Assembly: GCA_947561585.1 (NCBI GenBank)
Contig: CANNZV010001112.1
Coordinates: 109,378-173,377, forward strand
DNA: 64,000 nucleotides
From: Caprella mutica
Lineage: Eukaryota > Arthropoda > Malacostraca > Amphipoda > Caprellidae
Direction of reading: 5' to 3'
In this document: positions 47,845 through 59,853 of the stretch, in pieces
Numbering within the stretch: position 1 is the stretch's first letter
Layout: each line of letters opens with the position of its first letter
Made by a program: the position numbers and the translations under genes
Notes under the pieces: generated by a model
Database searches by the model: none
What the model was told of the DNA's origin: nothing
What the model saw: the letters and a program-made list of their open reading frames with translations, nothing else

Positions 47845-50636
47845 AGGTGAGTACAGTTACTCAGTCTGATATTACAGTCTCTGTACTCTCTAGTCCTGAG
47901 AAGGTGAGTACAGTTACTCAGTCTGATATTTCAGTCTCTGTACACTCTAGTCCTGAGAAGGTGAGTACAGTTACTCAGTCTGATATTACAGTCTCTGTAC
48001 ACTCTAGTCCCGAGAAGGTGAGTACAGTTACTCAGTCTGATATTACAGTCTCTGTACACTCTAGTCCTGAGAAGGTGAGTACAGTTACTCAGTATGATAT
48101 TACAGTCTCTGTACACTCTAGTCCTGAGGAGGTGAGTACAGTTACTCAGTCTGATATTACAGTCTCTGTACTCTCTATTTCTGAGAAGGTGAGTACAGTT
48201 ACTCAGTCTGATATTACAGTCTATGTACACTCTAGTCCTGAGGAGGTGAGTACAGTTACTCAGTCTGATATTACAGTCTCTGTACACTCTAGTCCTGAGA
48301 AGGTGAGTACAGTTACTCAGTCTGATATTACTGTCTCTGTACTCTCTATTTCTGAGAAGGTGAGTACAGTTGCTCAGTCTGATATTACAGTCTCTGTACA
48401 CTCTAGTCCTGAGAAGGTGAGTACAGTTACTCAGTCTGATATTACAGTCTCTGTACACTCTAGTCCTGAGAAGGTGAGTACAGTTACTCAGTCTGATATT
48501 ACAGTCTCTGTACACTCTAATCCTGAGAAGGTGAGTACATTTACTCAGTCTGATATTACAGTCTCTGTACACTCTAGTCCTGAGAAGGTGAGTACAGTTA
48601 CTCAGTCTGATATTACAGTCTCTGTACACTCTAGTCCTGAGAAGGTGAGTACAGTTACTCAGTCTGATATTATAGTCTCTGTACACTCTAGTCCTGAGAA
48701 GGTGAGTACAGTTACTCAGTCTGATATTACAGTCTCTGTACACTCTAGTCCTGAGAAGGTGAGTACAGTTACTCAGTCTGATATTACAGTCTCTGTACTC
48801 TCTAGTCCTGAGAAGGTGAGTACAGTTACTCAGTCTGATATTTCAGTCTCTGTACACTCTAGTCCTGAGAAGGTGAGTACAGTTACTCAGTCTGATATTA
48901 CAGTCTCTGTACACTCTAGTCCCGAGAAGGTGAGTACAGTTACTCAGTCTGATATTACAGTCTCTGTACACTCTAGTCCTGAGAAGGTGAGTACAGTTAC
49001 TCAGTATGATATTACAGTCTCTGTACACTCTAGTCCTGAGGAGGTGAGTACAGTTACTCAGTCTGATATTACAGTCTCTGTACTCTCTATTTCTGAGAAG
49101 GTGAGTACAGTTACTCAGTCTGATATTACAGTCTATGTACACTCTAGTCCTGAGGAGGTGAGTACAGTTACTCAGTCTGATATTACAGTCTCTGTACACT
49201 CTAGTCCTGAGAAGGTGAGTACAGTTACTCAGTCTGATATTACTGTCTCTGTACTCTCTATTTCTGAGAAGGTGAGTACAGTTGCTCAGTCTGATATTAC
49301 AGTCTCTGTACACTCTAGTCCTGAGAAGGTGAGTACAGTTACTCAGTCTGATATTACAGTCTCTGTACACTCTAGTCCTGAGAAGGTGAGTACAGTTACT
49401 CAGTCTGATATTACAGTCTCTGTACACTCTAATCCTGAGAAGGTGAGTACATTTACTCAGTCTGATATTACAGTCTCTGTACACTCTAGTCCTGAGAAGG
49501 TGAGTACAGTTACTCAGTCTGATATTACAGTCTCTGTACACTCTAGTCCTGAGAAGGTGAGTACAGTTACTCAGTCTGATATTATAGTCTCTGTACACTC
49601 TAGTCCTGAGAAGGTGAGTACAGTTACTCAGTCTGATATTACAGTCTCTGTACACTCTAGTCCTGAGAAGGTGAGTACAGTTACTCAGTCTGATATTTCA
49701 GTCTCTGTACACTCTAGTCCTGAGAAGGTGAGTACAGTTACTCAGTCTGATATTACAGTCTCTGTACACTTTAGTCCTGAGAAGGTGAGTACAGTTACTC
49801 AGTGTGATATTTCAGTCTCTGTACACTCTAGTCCTGAGAAGGTGAGTACAGTTACTCAGTCTGATATTACAGTCTCTGTACACTCTAGTCCTGAGAAGGT
49901 GAGTACAGTTACTCAGTCTGATATTACAGTCTCTGTACACTCTAGTCCTGAGAAGGTGAGTGCAGTTACTCAGTCTGATATTACAGTCTCTGTACACTCT
50001 AGTCCTGAGAAGGTGAGTACAGTTACTCAGTCTGATATTACAGTCTCTGTACACTCTAGTCCTGAGAAGGTGAGTACAGTTACTCAGTCTGATGTTACAG
50101 TCTCTGTACACTCTAGTCCTGAGAAGGTGAGTACAGTTACTCAGTCTGATATTACAGTCTCTGTACACTCTAGTCCTGAGAAGGTGAGTACAGTTATTCA
50201 GTCTGATATTACAGTCTCTGTACACTCTAGTCCTGAGAAGGTGAGTACAGTTATTCAGTCTGATATTACAGTCTCTGTACACTCTAGTCCTGAGAAGGTG
50301 AGTACAGTTACTCAGTCTGATATTACAGTCTCTGTACACTCTAGTCCTAAGAAGGTGAGTACAGTTACTCAGTCTGATATTACAGTCTCTGTACACTCTA
50401 GTCCTGAGAAGGTGAGTACAGTTACTCAGTCTGATATTACAGTCTCTGTACACTCTAGTCCTGAGAAGGTGAGTACAGTTACTCAGTCTGATATTACAGT
50501 CTCTGTACACTCTAGTTCTGAGAAGGTGAGTACATTTACTCAGTCTGATATTACAGTCTCTGTACACTCTAGTCCTGAGAAGGTGAGTACAGTTACTCAG
50601 TCTGATATTACAGTCTCTGTACACTCTAGTCCTGAC
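47845..50636 (+). repeat. 57-bp tandem array (~49 units) with 912-bp internal duplication
   Basis: Unit GAGAAGGTGAGTACAGTTAC then TCAGTCTGATATTACAGTCT then CTGTACACTCTAGTCCT. The stretch from about 47846 is duplicated from 48758 (offset 912 bp, 16 units), with the same order of rare variants (CCCGAG, CAGTATGAT, GAGGAG, CTATTTCT, CTATGTAC, TTGCTCAG, AATCCT, ATTTACT, TATAGTC). The frame stays open for 964 codons as a 19-residue repeat (EKVSTVTQSDITVSVHSSP). It has no in-frame ATG before codon ~940, and variants change the residue about as often as chance predicts, so I call a satellite, not a gene. Minus frames of 270 codons (three) are shadows. The unit contains AAG|GTGAGTACAG (5' splice consensus) and several CAG/TAG acceptor-like ends. 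Confidence 0.95.
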
Positions 50637-51333
50637 ATGTTGGTTACATTTTCTCCCTTTTACCTATCCAGTTCAGTTGGCTTTATCCCCATAGGTTTAA
50701 ATTAGCTAGATCTTATCATTACATGAGCCCCTATGGTCAGAATTTAGCTGTTCTTAGTTGCAATGCATTATTTTCTATTTTTAACTGCTCTCCCAGCAGT
50801 CATGAAGATAGCAATATCTTAAAGCTTGGTGATCCGGAGAGACACTCCTTCTGATAAACCTCTTCTAACTAGAGGAAAACATGCCATACTCTTCTTTAAA
50901 AGAGTCCGTTGTTATTGTCTCGCTTCCCTACCTTTATTTATTTATATACTTATGATGCAACTTCCATGGTAATTTATTCTTATAATAACCAACAATATAT
51001 GATAACTTTTGAATATTTGAAGAAAATTTGAAAAAGTGACAGTTTATATTATGTTAATTGAACATTCTTGTTATACATAATCATTCATTGCTACTTTCAT
51101 TATTTCGCTTTTTAATTAACACCTCTAATTTTTCGTTACAACTTTAGTTTCTACTTTACTAGCCAATTCCTTCGTTACTTAATTAATTTCTTTGTTACTA
51201 CTCTAATTTCTTCGTTATCACTTTAATTCTTTTGTTATTTTTAACTCCTTCCTATCCTATTTTTTTGTTATTACCTTCATTTTTCCTAAACCTACTACAA
51301 TTAAAACTACCCAAAGAAAATTTATAATACTTT
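50637..51333. other. Unique spacer, pyrimidine-rich 3' part
   Basis: 50640-50930 is mixed. 51110-51290 is TTCTTCGTTACTACTCTAAT-type pyrimidine-rich with loose ~20-25-bp repetition (TTCGTTA, TTTGTTAC), probably a decayed minisatellite. Confidence 0.45.
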
Positions 51334-52590
51334 TACTACCGATATTTATAAGCAGAATAATAACTACCGATATTTTTAAGCAGACTAACAACTACCGATA
51401 GTCATGAGCAGACTAATAATTACCGATATTCATAAGCAGACTATCAACTACCGATGTTTTAAAGCAGACTAATAACTACCGATATCTATGAGCAGACTAA
51501 TAATTAACGATATTCATAAGCAGACTATCAACTACCGATGTTTTAAAGCAGACTAATAACTACCGATATCTATAAGCAGACTAATAATTAACGATATTCA
51601 TAAGCAGACTATCAACTACCGATGTTTTAAAGCAGACTAATAACTACCGATACTTATAAGCAGACTTACAACTACCGATATTTATAAGCAGTCTAAAAAC
51701 TACCGATATTCATAAACAGACTAACAACTACCGATGTTTTAAAGCAGACTAACAACTACCGATATCTATGAGCAGACTAATAACTACCGATACTTATAAG
51801 CAGACTTACAACTACCGATATTTATAAGCAGTCTAAAAACTACCGATATTCATAAACAGACTAACAACTACCGATGTTTTAAAGCAGACTAATAACTACC
51901 GATATCTATGAGCAGACTAATGACTACCGATATTTATAAGGAGACTAACAACTACCGATATTTATAAGCAGACTAACAACTACCGATATTTATAAGCAGT
52001 CTAAAAACTACCGATATTCATAAACAGACTAACAACTACCGATATTCAGAAGCAGTCTAATAACTACCGATATTCATGAGCAGACTAATAACTACCGATA
52101 TTCATGAGCAGACTAACAACTACCGATATTCATGAGCAGACTAACAACTACCGATATTCATGAGCAGACTAACAACTACCGATATTCATGAGCAAACTAA
52201 CAACTACCGATATTCATGAGCAGACTAACAACTACCGATATTCATGAGCAGACTAACAACTACCGATATTCATGAGCAGACTAACAACTACCGATATTCA
52301 TGAGCAGACTAACAACTACCGATATTCAGAAGCAGTCTAATAACTACCGATATTCATGAGCAGACTAATAACTACCGATATTCATGAGCAGACTAACAAC
52401 TACCGATATTCATGAGCAGACTAACAACTACCGATATTCATGAGCAAACTAACAACTACCGATATTCATGAGCAGACTAACAACTACCGATATTCATGAG
52501 CAGACTAACAACTACCGATATTCATGAGCAGACTAACAACTACCGATATTCATGAGCAGACTAACAACTACCGATATTCATGAGCAGACT
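51334..52590. repeat. 28-bp tandem array (~45 units)
   Basis: Unit ACTACCGATATTCATGAGCA then GACTAACA. The left half is heterogeneous (TTTATAAG, GTTTTAAAG, TCTATGAG, ATTAACG variants in three-unit patterns near 51430-51640). The right half from 52060 is nearly perfect and includes a ten-unit duplication: ATATTCAGAAGCAGTC recurs at about 52042 and 52322, 280 bp apart. Confidence 0.93.
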
Positions 52591-53592
52591 ATTTCTACCA
52601 TAGTTCTGTTCTTCCAGTCAGTCCCTATGTTGCAACTAGGCGTACACAGTAAATGCCAGCCCCAGAACTATGTTGGCAATTGTTTTGCGTAATTCCTGAT
52701 AGTTCTTTATGTGACCGTAGACTGTGTTAGGTGATAAGAACTGTATAAATTAGAGAGAATTTAAATTCTCTAGAAGTCTAAAACCCCATTCTAATTTGCT
52801 ATTTCCAATTGATCTCATTTTATTGTCTGTGGTTGAGTAAATAGATATTGATTTTTAATATAGATTGTACGTAGGTCTACTCTCCGGTGAAAGAACATGA
52901 AATAATAAATTGTTTTTTGTAAATGTTTAAATAATATTTTCAAAAATATTATCTAATTCTTTCGAATAAGTGTATGAGTTTGAATATTTTTTAAAATTGT
53001 GATTTATTTTTATAATATATTTAATAAAAATTTTGAACTGTAAAAAGATGAACCAATTAAAATATTAATAAATTGTTACAAAGATATTATTGTTGTTTCT
53101 GAGATATTAGTAAATATACTGTAGGTTATTACTAAAATTTTACAGAAATTGTTTTAGTACTGAAAGATTGGAATCTAATTTTGTTAATTATAATTACTTC
53201 CTTGGTTAATATTTATAATTATTATTTAAGTTTCATAGAGATGAGTTCATTTTACTAATCATTTATTAATCAATAAGAAGCTATGGTATTATGTATTAAT
53301 AAATTGTAACTATCACTCAAATTATTGACTTAAGATTAGGTTGTGAATACCATACATACGAATAAAATACCTGCTAAAATTAAAATGGCTATTATTAATT
53401 AATTTTAATTACTGCATCATAGTTTTAAAATTAATATACATTCTATCTATAATGATAATATTATATTATATTGATACGTAATTTTAATAATAATATCTAT
53501 TTGCTACTTTACCCAAAGATTTATCTGACCTAGTATAATTGGTCAGAATTCAGTTACTTTAACGTAACTGCGACATTAGTTTCAAAATTTTT
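52591..53592. other. Unique AT-rich spacer
   Basis: Includes the small palindrome AGAGAATTTAAATTCTCT (about 52752-52769). No gene seen. Confidence 0.5.
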
Positions 53593-53804
53593 CCCAGGCA
53601 AGAAAGATTTATTTCTTGGATAGTAAAGGCCCGGTCACACGAGCGTTTTTTCACAGCGTTTTTGACTCTGAGGAAATTATTGTTAAACCCATTTCATACG
53701 TATCCATGTTACGAGCATTTTAGAGCGTTTTCAACGCTCCACAAAACGCTCGTGTGACTGGGATATTAAGGGAATATCCCAGCACTAAATCCTTCTTGCC
53801 TGGG
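53593..53804. mobile_element. Outer hairpin element enclosing a second palindromic MITE
   Basis: CCCAGGCAAGAAAGATTTA at the left pairs with TAAATCCTTCTTGCCTGGG at the right. Between the arms lies a distinct palindromic element (53625-53768). The outer piece without the insert is about 68 bp, a simple foldback. Confidence 0.65.
53625..53768. mobile_element. Inner palindromic MITE, PIF/Harbinger-like ends
   Basis: AAAGGCCCGGTCACACGAGC then GTTTT on the left; AAAACGCTCGTGTGACTGGG on the right. TAA adjoins both sides. Its start resembles that of 42509-42680 (AAAGGGCCGTACACACG). Internal GAGCGTTTT / AACGCTC copies make a second fold. Confidence 0.65.
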
Positions 53805-54499
53805 GTATACCATAGAAATTAAATAACTTTCTTATCTCAATTTTTCTTTCAAATTCTGCATAAATTAGTAAAAATAGTAATACTATTTTTCGTTTGATTT
53901 ATATGTATTATTATTTACTATATAGGTATTTTTCATCTTAGTGGGATACCGTAAGGATATCCGTAATGGATCAATCTACCATCCTTTATCTAATTGTTAG
54001 GTAGGGCAAGTTACGAATTATCGGTCAGTTTCACATCTTCGGTCATATAAGAAAAAACTGAATAATTATAATATATGTATTTAAAATCATGTTTAATCAA
54101 TGGGTCATCTTAATATTTTACATCTTCACTTTTGATTACCAAAAAGTTCTCCACTGTGAGATATTTTACCGATATCACCGATACAAATCGTCTAACGATA
54201 GCGTCTAATTTACCGATAGATATCTACAGTTATTTTATACCTCCAAACTCTAATCTTGATAGATATTCGATAATTTTTAATTATCTTGTTTTAAAGAGAC
54301 TGGTATTTTAGTGAATACACTAGCGATGACTCTTCAGTGGGTAATTAAAAAGATTGAAAAAGAAACATAAACTGTAACAATCCATTGTTATAATTATTAA
54401 TATAAAAAAACTTGTGTGGAATAGATACATTTTTTAAATTAATATGTAATATTTTAAATCAGTGTTTGTATATTGTATCAATTTAGTTGATTAACGATT
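53805..54499. other. AT-rich spacer
   Basis: Non-repetitive apart from the MITE half at 54004-54057. CCGATA and CGATAG motifs cluster at 54170-54230. Confidence 0.45.
54004..54057 (+). mobile_element. Solo left half of GGGTAAG palindromic MITE
   Basis: GGGCAAGTTACGAATTATCG then GTCAGTTTCACATCTTCGGT to TAAGAAAAA matches the left arm at 37196 with one change. No right arm follows. Confidence 0.65.
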
Positions 54500-55215
54500 T
54501 GGTTGATCTAAATTCAATCAATTTAAATGATTAACTTTTTATTTGAATTAAATCCAAATGATTAAATTTACTTGAATTCAATTTATTTAATTGATTTAAA
54601 TTCAATTTATTTACAATTTATTTAATTTACTTAAATTCAATTGATTCAATTTACTTAAATTCAATTGATTCAATTTACTTAAATTCAATTGATTCAATTT
54701 ACTTAAATTCAATTTATTTAATTGATTTAAATTCAATTTATTCAATTTACTTAAATTCAATTTATTTAATTGATTTAAATTCAATTTATTAACAATTTAT
54801 TTAGTTTACTTAAATTCAATTGATTCAATTTACTTAAATTCAATTGATTCAATTTACTTAAATTCAATTGATTCAATTTACTTAAATTCAATTTATTTAA
54901 TTGATTTAAATTCAATTTATTCAATTTACTTAAATTCAATTTATTTAATTGATTTAAATTCAATTTATTAACAATTTATTTAGTTTACTTAAATTCAATT
55001 GATTCAATTTACTTAAATTCAATTGATTCAATTTACTTAAATTCAATTGATTTGATTGATTTAAATTCAATTGATTTAATTGATTTAAATTCAATTTATT
55101 TAATTTACTTAAATTCAATTAATTTAATCGATTTAAATCCAATTGATTTAATTTACTTAAATTCAATTAATTTAATTGATTTAAATTCAATTTATTTAAT
55201 TTACTTAATTGACCT
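54500..55215. repeat. AT-only ~24-bp array with 179-bp higher-order period
   Basis: Units such as TTCAATTGATTCAATTTACT plus TAAA and TTCAATTTATTTAATTGATT plus TAAA. The marker ATTTATTWACAATTTATTTA occurs near 54604, 54783 and 54962, i.e. 179 bp apart; later units decay. Almost no G on the plus strand. The 60-codon minus and 61-codon plus frames (LNQLNKLNLS; DLNSIDLIDL) are artefacts. Confidence 0.9.
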
Positions 55216-56256
55216 AAAATCCAATAAATTTCGTTGATTAACGTATTAATTAATTCAATTAATTTTGCTAGAATATCCTATGAACGATTTAAAATCATAA
55301 ATATCGACTTAAAATGTATAACAACTGAACATATACAATGTAATAATTATATAGTCCGTGCAATTTGCCGTGATCCTATAAACGCGCAGCACATTCTCGA
55401 GATTGTGCAAAATAGGCAAATTGCGCGGAACATATATACAGTATATTTTACCTGTACTTTTACAGTACAATTACCTGTACGGTGTGAGAACTGTTTCTAG
55501 AATCTAGACCTATAAGTTAAAGGCATTTAACTGCATTGCAAACAGTACTTTCTAAACGGTTGATGTTTAATCGTCTTATTGCCACTAGCGACGATTATTT
55601 CTAATTTTTACTGTTTGCTCAGAGGAAACAATAATCGTTAATTAGTTTCACCTGTCCACAGGTAAGATGTGAAAGGCTCCGTCTGCGCCAGAAATAATGT
55701 ATCGCTACCGTAAGTAATATTTAATAGTGCGTATCATAACAATAAATAGAAAAAGATATATAGTGTTTATAGAATTGAATTAGAAATATAATTATATTAT
55801 CTTTAATTATTATTGTTGTTTCGATAGATATTTTTGCGATTAAAAAAAGGTAATTAATTAATATATTTAATTTATTAAGTAATACCTACTCACATGCTTC
55901 TATTTTTTTAAATTTGTTATAGTTATTACTTTTCTACCAATTTTGATTAAATATAGTTTTAAATAACCATTTACTATTTTTTATAAATACAATATCGTTA
56001 AGAACGATTTTATCGTGGAAATGTATGATCTTGCTATTTCTATATCATTTTTTATAATTTGGGAAATATTTTTAGATAATAAAAATATTTTTTAAAAAAT
56101 TATAATTTTATCACCCGTAAATATTGAATTTTATCCTGCTATTAATCTAATCATTTAATACATCTTTATATATATTGTCACTTGTTTGTTTGAGACACAT
56201 AATAGTTACAATAAATACTATCTAAAAAGTTAAACATTGTTCTAAGTTTTATAGTC
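55216..56256. other. Spacer with nested hairpin
   Basis: An 88-codon plus frame at 55234-55500 crosses the hairpin at 55355-55429; I doubt it is a gene. CCACAGGTAAGATG near 55660 is donor-like. The rest is AT-rich. Confidence 0.45.
55355..55429. repeat. Nested inverted repeat
   Basis: Outer arms TCCGTGCAATTTGCC (55355-55369) and GGCAAATTGCGCGGA (55415-55429) pair at 14 of 15 positions. Inside, GCACATTCTCGAGATTGTGC (55389-55408) is itself near-palindromic. Possibly a tiny MITE or structured RNA element. Confidence 0.65.
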
Positions 56257-56958
56257 CTGATAAATCCCTTATAGTTCATTAGTCCCTTATAGTTCACTAG
56301 TCCCTTACAGTTCATTAGTCCTTTATAGTTCATTAGTCCCTTATAGTTCATTAGTCCCTTACAGTTCATTAGTCCCTTATAGTTCATTAGTCCCTTATAG
56401 TTCATTAGTCCCTTACAGTTCATTAGTCCCTTATAGTTCATTAGTCCCTTATAGTTCATTAGTCCCTTATAGTTCATTAGTCCCTTACAGTTCATTAGTC
56501 CCTTATAGTTCATTAGTCCCTTATAGTTCATTAGTCCCTTATAGTTCACTAGTCCCTTATAGTTCACTAGTCCCTTATAGTTCATTAGTCCCTTATAGTT
56601 CATTAGTCCCTTATAGTTCATTAGTCCCTTACAGTTCATTAGTCCCTTACAGTTCATTAGTCCCTTATAGTTCATTAGTCCCTTACAGTTCATTAGTCCC
56701 TTATAGTTCATTAGTCCCTTACAGTTCATTAGTCCCTTACAGTTCACTAGTCCCTTATAGTTCATTAGTCCCTTATAGTTCATTAGTCCCTTATAGTTCA
56801 TTAGTCCCTTACAGTTCATTAGTCCCTTACAGTTCATTAGTCCCTTACAGTTCATTAGTCCCTTATAGTTCATTAGTCCCTTTTAGTTCATTAGTCCCTT
56901 ATAGTTCATTAGTCCTTTATAGTTCATTAGTCCCTTACAGTTCATTAGTCCCTTATAA
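56257..56958. repeat. 18-bp tandem array (~39 units)
   Basis: Unit CATTAGTCCCTTATAGTT with variation at TATAG/ACAG and CATTAG/CACTAG. The 231-codon minus frame (MNYKGL repeats) is an artefact of the 18-bp period. Confidence 0.95.
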
Positions 56959-59315
56959 TTACTAACTACACTATATAAAGGCTATTAAATTCAAACATTA
57001 ACAACTCTTTCTAGGAAGTTTCTTTCCCTGTAGACCACCAGCAAACATGACTATTAACATCTGCCTTTTAACAATTTCAATATCAAAACAAGTCTACTCA
57101 TCAATAAAAAATATTCATGTCCATATCAATTTTTTTTTTGTATGTTTATAATGAGAAACAATTTTCTAATTTAGATTTTTAACATTAATATATATTTTTA
57201 ATTTTTTTACGGTAACTATACACACTATATGTACAGTTTATGTAATTTTATCATTTATTTTTTCAATTCTGCTTAACCTAGCAATGTTCAATTTTATCAT
57301 CTAAAACCACAGAGTACGTATACATGACGCTATTTCAAATGATTATCAAAACCAGATCATTTTTACAATTGTTCTTCAGTACGTTCAAATTTAATGTTGT
57401 AATTGAAGCTGACATGCAACCATAGAACCATTCTGAATACTTTTTATTAATCGTTTCTCAATATATGAAAAAAATCAATGATATTAATCATACGATGTCC
57501 TTTATTAATAACTTTTTTTACGAAAAATATATTTTCACCGTTCTACTATTTTAGACATGATAAGGCCAAGCTAAGTGCAAGCAAGCACACGTTGCATGGC
57601 AGGAGTTTGTTATTTAAGAAGCCTTATAAGGTAGCAAATGATTGAGGTATAAGTTGTAAACCTTATTACGGACGATCTTTGACGCTAATTGAAAATCTAG
57701 AGAAATCTCCTACACTTTAGCCACTTATTTTGGAGGGAGTCTGCGTTTTCATGTAGAAGATGGGAGTCAATTATTCGATTTAAACACGCTAGCTATCATT
57801 AAAGGATAAATTAATTCATATATTCTAATGCGTGAACTTACGGTGATATCATCCGTTTGGGTGCGGCACGGCAACGAGAAACTTGCAGTCGCGGGTAGTT
57901 ACGGTTGTTATCTCTCTTCCTAATTATCTTTATTCATTTTTGCGTAATTCTTTTTACGTGACATTGGAATAGTTTCCTGATTTTTACTATTCCCTTATCG
58001 TCTGTTCTCGATAGGTGATTATAATAAATGAAAAAAAGATCATCTATCTATGGCGATAAAATATGATCAATATAATAGACGACAATAACAGACGATATGT
58101 TGGTTATAATTTTTGCGATTACCTAATAATAAGAAATCTAGCTAGTACATAATAACAGGTACTGGCGAATAATAATTAATATATAGCTATTTCAATTCTT
58201 ATTTTTCTTATTAATGCTTCTTATTTCAATAGATTTTTTTCCTAATTCAATCCATTGCCTATAACATTCATTATTAAATTTGATAGAATATTATTATTTT
58301 TTGATAGGTCAAGAAATTAAAATTAAATATATAGATTTTTACAGATACTATTTTTATAAAATGTTGGTCATTAAATAAAACTTGAGTGAATTTTTATTAA
58401 TTTTATTCACAATTTTACCAGATGTATTTTTTTGTAGGTATTATTTTTCCTTTGTAATATTTAATATTTTCCGGTACTGATTTAGGGAAAATTTATTTTG
58501 AAAGATTATTTATATTTTTATTCTCTACTAACATTATAAAATAAGTACAGTTTTTTTTACTTATATAGGGGCTTGATTTCGGTGTACATTTTGCATATTT
58601 TTTTACTCAATATATATTATCATTATATAAGATATTGTTATTTAAACCAAAACACAACCACTTCTTTCGATACCCAACTACTGGATGAAATATCCCATTC
58701 CACTGTGACGGCATTATGTAGTTCATTCGGATGGTATGTTTTTCCGCACGTTTGTTCATGAGAATGTTCCCTCTTTTGTAAATTGCATCTGTCCGTCAAA
58801 CTGTGAGGGGAACATGTTTCCAAATCTCTATTCGCTGTTGAAAACAGAGACAACTCTCTTTGCAACTACTCTAACAGATCTTATGCAATTCCAAAATAGA
58901 ACAGTTTTGACGGGATAGACATGACAACTTCGTGAATAAATATATAACATTTCAATTAGTTGCAAATTAAGTTAGTCTGTGTTCTTTTCAGTTCTGCATA
59001 TTTTTAATAATCATGGTTTGCATATGCTTTTTACTTCTGTAAATCATATTATATTAATTTGAATTTTAATTTGAATGACAAAACTCCAGTCTAACTTTTG
59101 GTAATGAACAGAAAAAATATTAAAGTAACCATGAAATGATTAAATAAAACTCAATTCAAAAATTAATCATTAATTAAATTCATCTGTAAATAAATCTTAG
59201 AATAATCTTAAATTCACACTATAGAACGTGAATAAAATTTATGCTAAATTTCACAATAATAATAAAGTAGGTATTTGTTAAAAGTAAAAGCCTTATTAAC
59301 CGTTATTGATATTTT
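56959..59315. other. Unique AT-rich DNA with two more complex patches
   Basis: 57540-57910 is less AT-rich, with GGTGCGGCACGGCAACGAG near 57870. 58570-58920 is coding-like and listed separately. The rest shows no repeats or genes. Confidence 0.45.
58640..58918 (+). other. Coding-like relic, frame-shifted, family unknown
   Basis: Two successive plus frames read on across a shift near 58735: QNTTTSFDTQLLDEISHSTV then TALCSSFGWYVF, followed by HENVPSFVNCICPSNCEGNM and LLKTETTLFATTLTDLMQFQ ending at TAG (58916-58918). A 75-codon minus frame overlaps the same sequence (58638-58865). Composition is balanced compared with its surroundings, suggesting exon or transposon origin. Strand is uncertain and I do not recognise the product. 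Confidence 0.2.
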
Positions 59316-59502
59316 ATGACTACCCTATGACTACCTTATGACTACCTTATGACTACCTTGTGACTACCTTATGACTACCTTATGACTACCTTGTGACTAC
59401 CTTATGACTACCTTATGACTAACTTATGACTAACTTATGACTAACTTATGACTACCTCATTACTACCTTATCACTACCTCATTACTACCTTATCACTACA
59501 CC
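59316..59502. repeat. 11-bp tandem array (~17 units)
   Basis: Unit CCTTATGACTA with variants CCTTGTGACTA, ACTTATGACTA, and at the 3' end CTCATTACTAC/CTTATCACTAC. Confidence 0.9.
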
Positions 59503-59853
59503 CTACTTTGATGTATACTAGTGTAAGACTTAAGATTAATGGGTCAAAATAACCCACTTTTTCTTTCCTCAAAATCAGTTATTTGTTAACATTAAAGTTC
59601 TGCAATCCAGATAAATATTATGTTTTTAAACACAATTTAACTTTGCTGGTAGAATATGCTCACCTGTATTCATTTTCTCGGTATGTAAGTTAACTCTAGC
59701 ACAGTGTATCTGCTATTTGTAATCTGCTGCTACACACAAAAAAACTAATTGAAAAAAGGAAAAAATGATGTAAAAAATGATTGTACAAACTATATATAAT
59801 AACATATACATTTAAAATATATGTTTTATTGACATATATACATAATGTGTATT
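59503..59853. other. AT-rich spacer
   Basis: Nothing recognisable. Confidence 0.45.

Noticed and set aside
47811..50705. 964-codon Ser/Thr/Val-rich protein
   Set aside because: Begins at GTG two codons after a stop, no ATG before the array, residue-changing variants as common as silent ones, and antisense frames also open.
55234..55500. 88-codon gene
   Set aside because: Frame crosses the nested hairpin and AT-rich satellite edge and has no recognisable domain.
58638..58865. 75-codon minus-strand gene
   Set aside because: Overlaps an equally plausible plus-strand pair of frames; strand undecidable, so only a low-confidence relic is listed.
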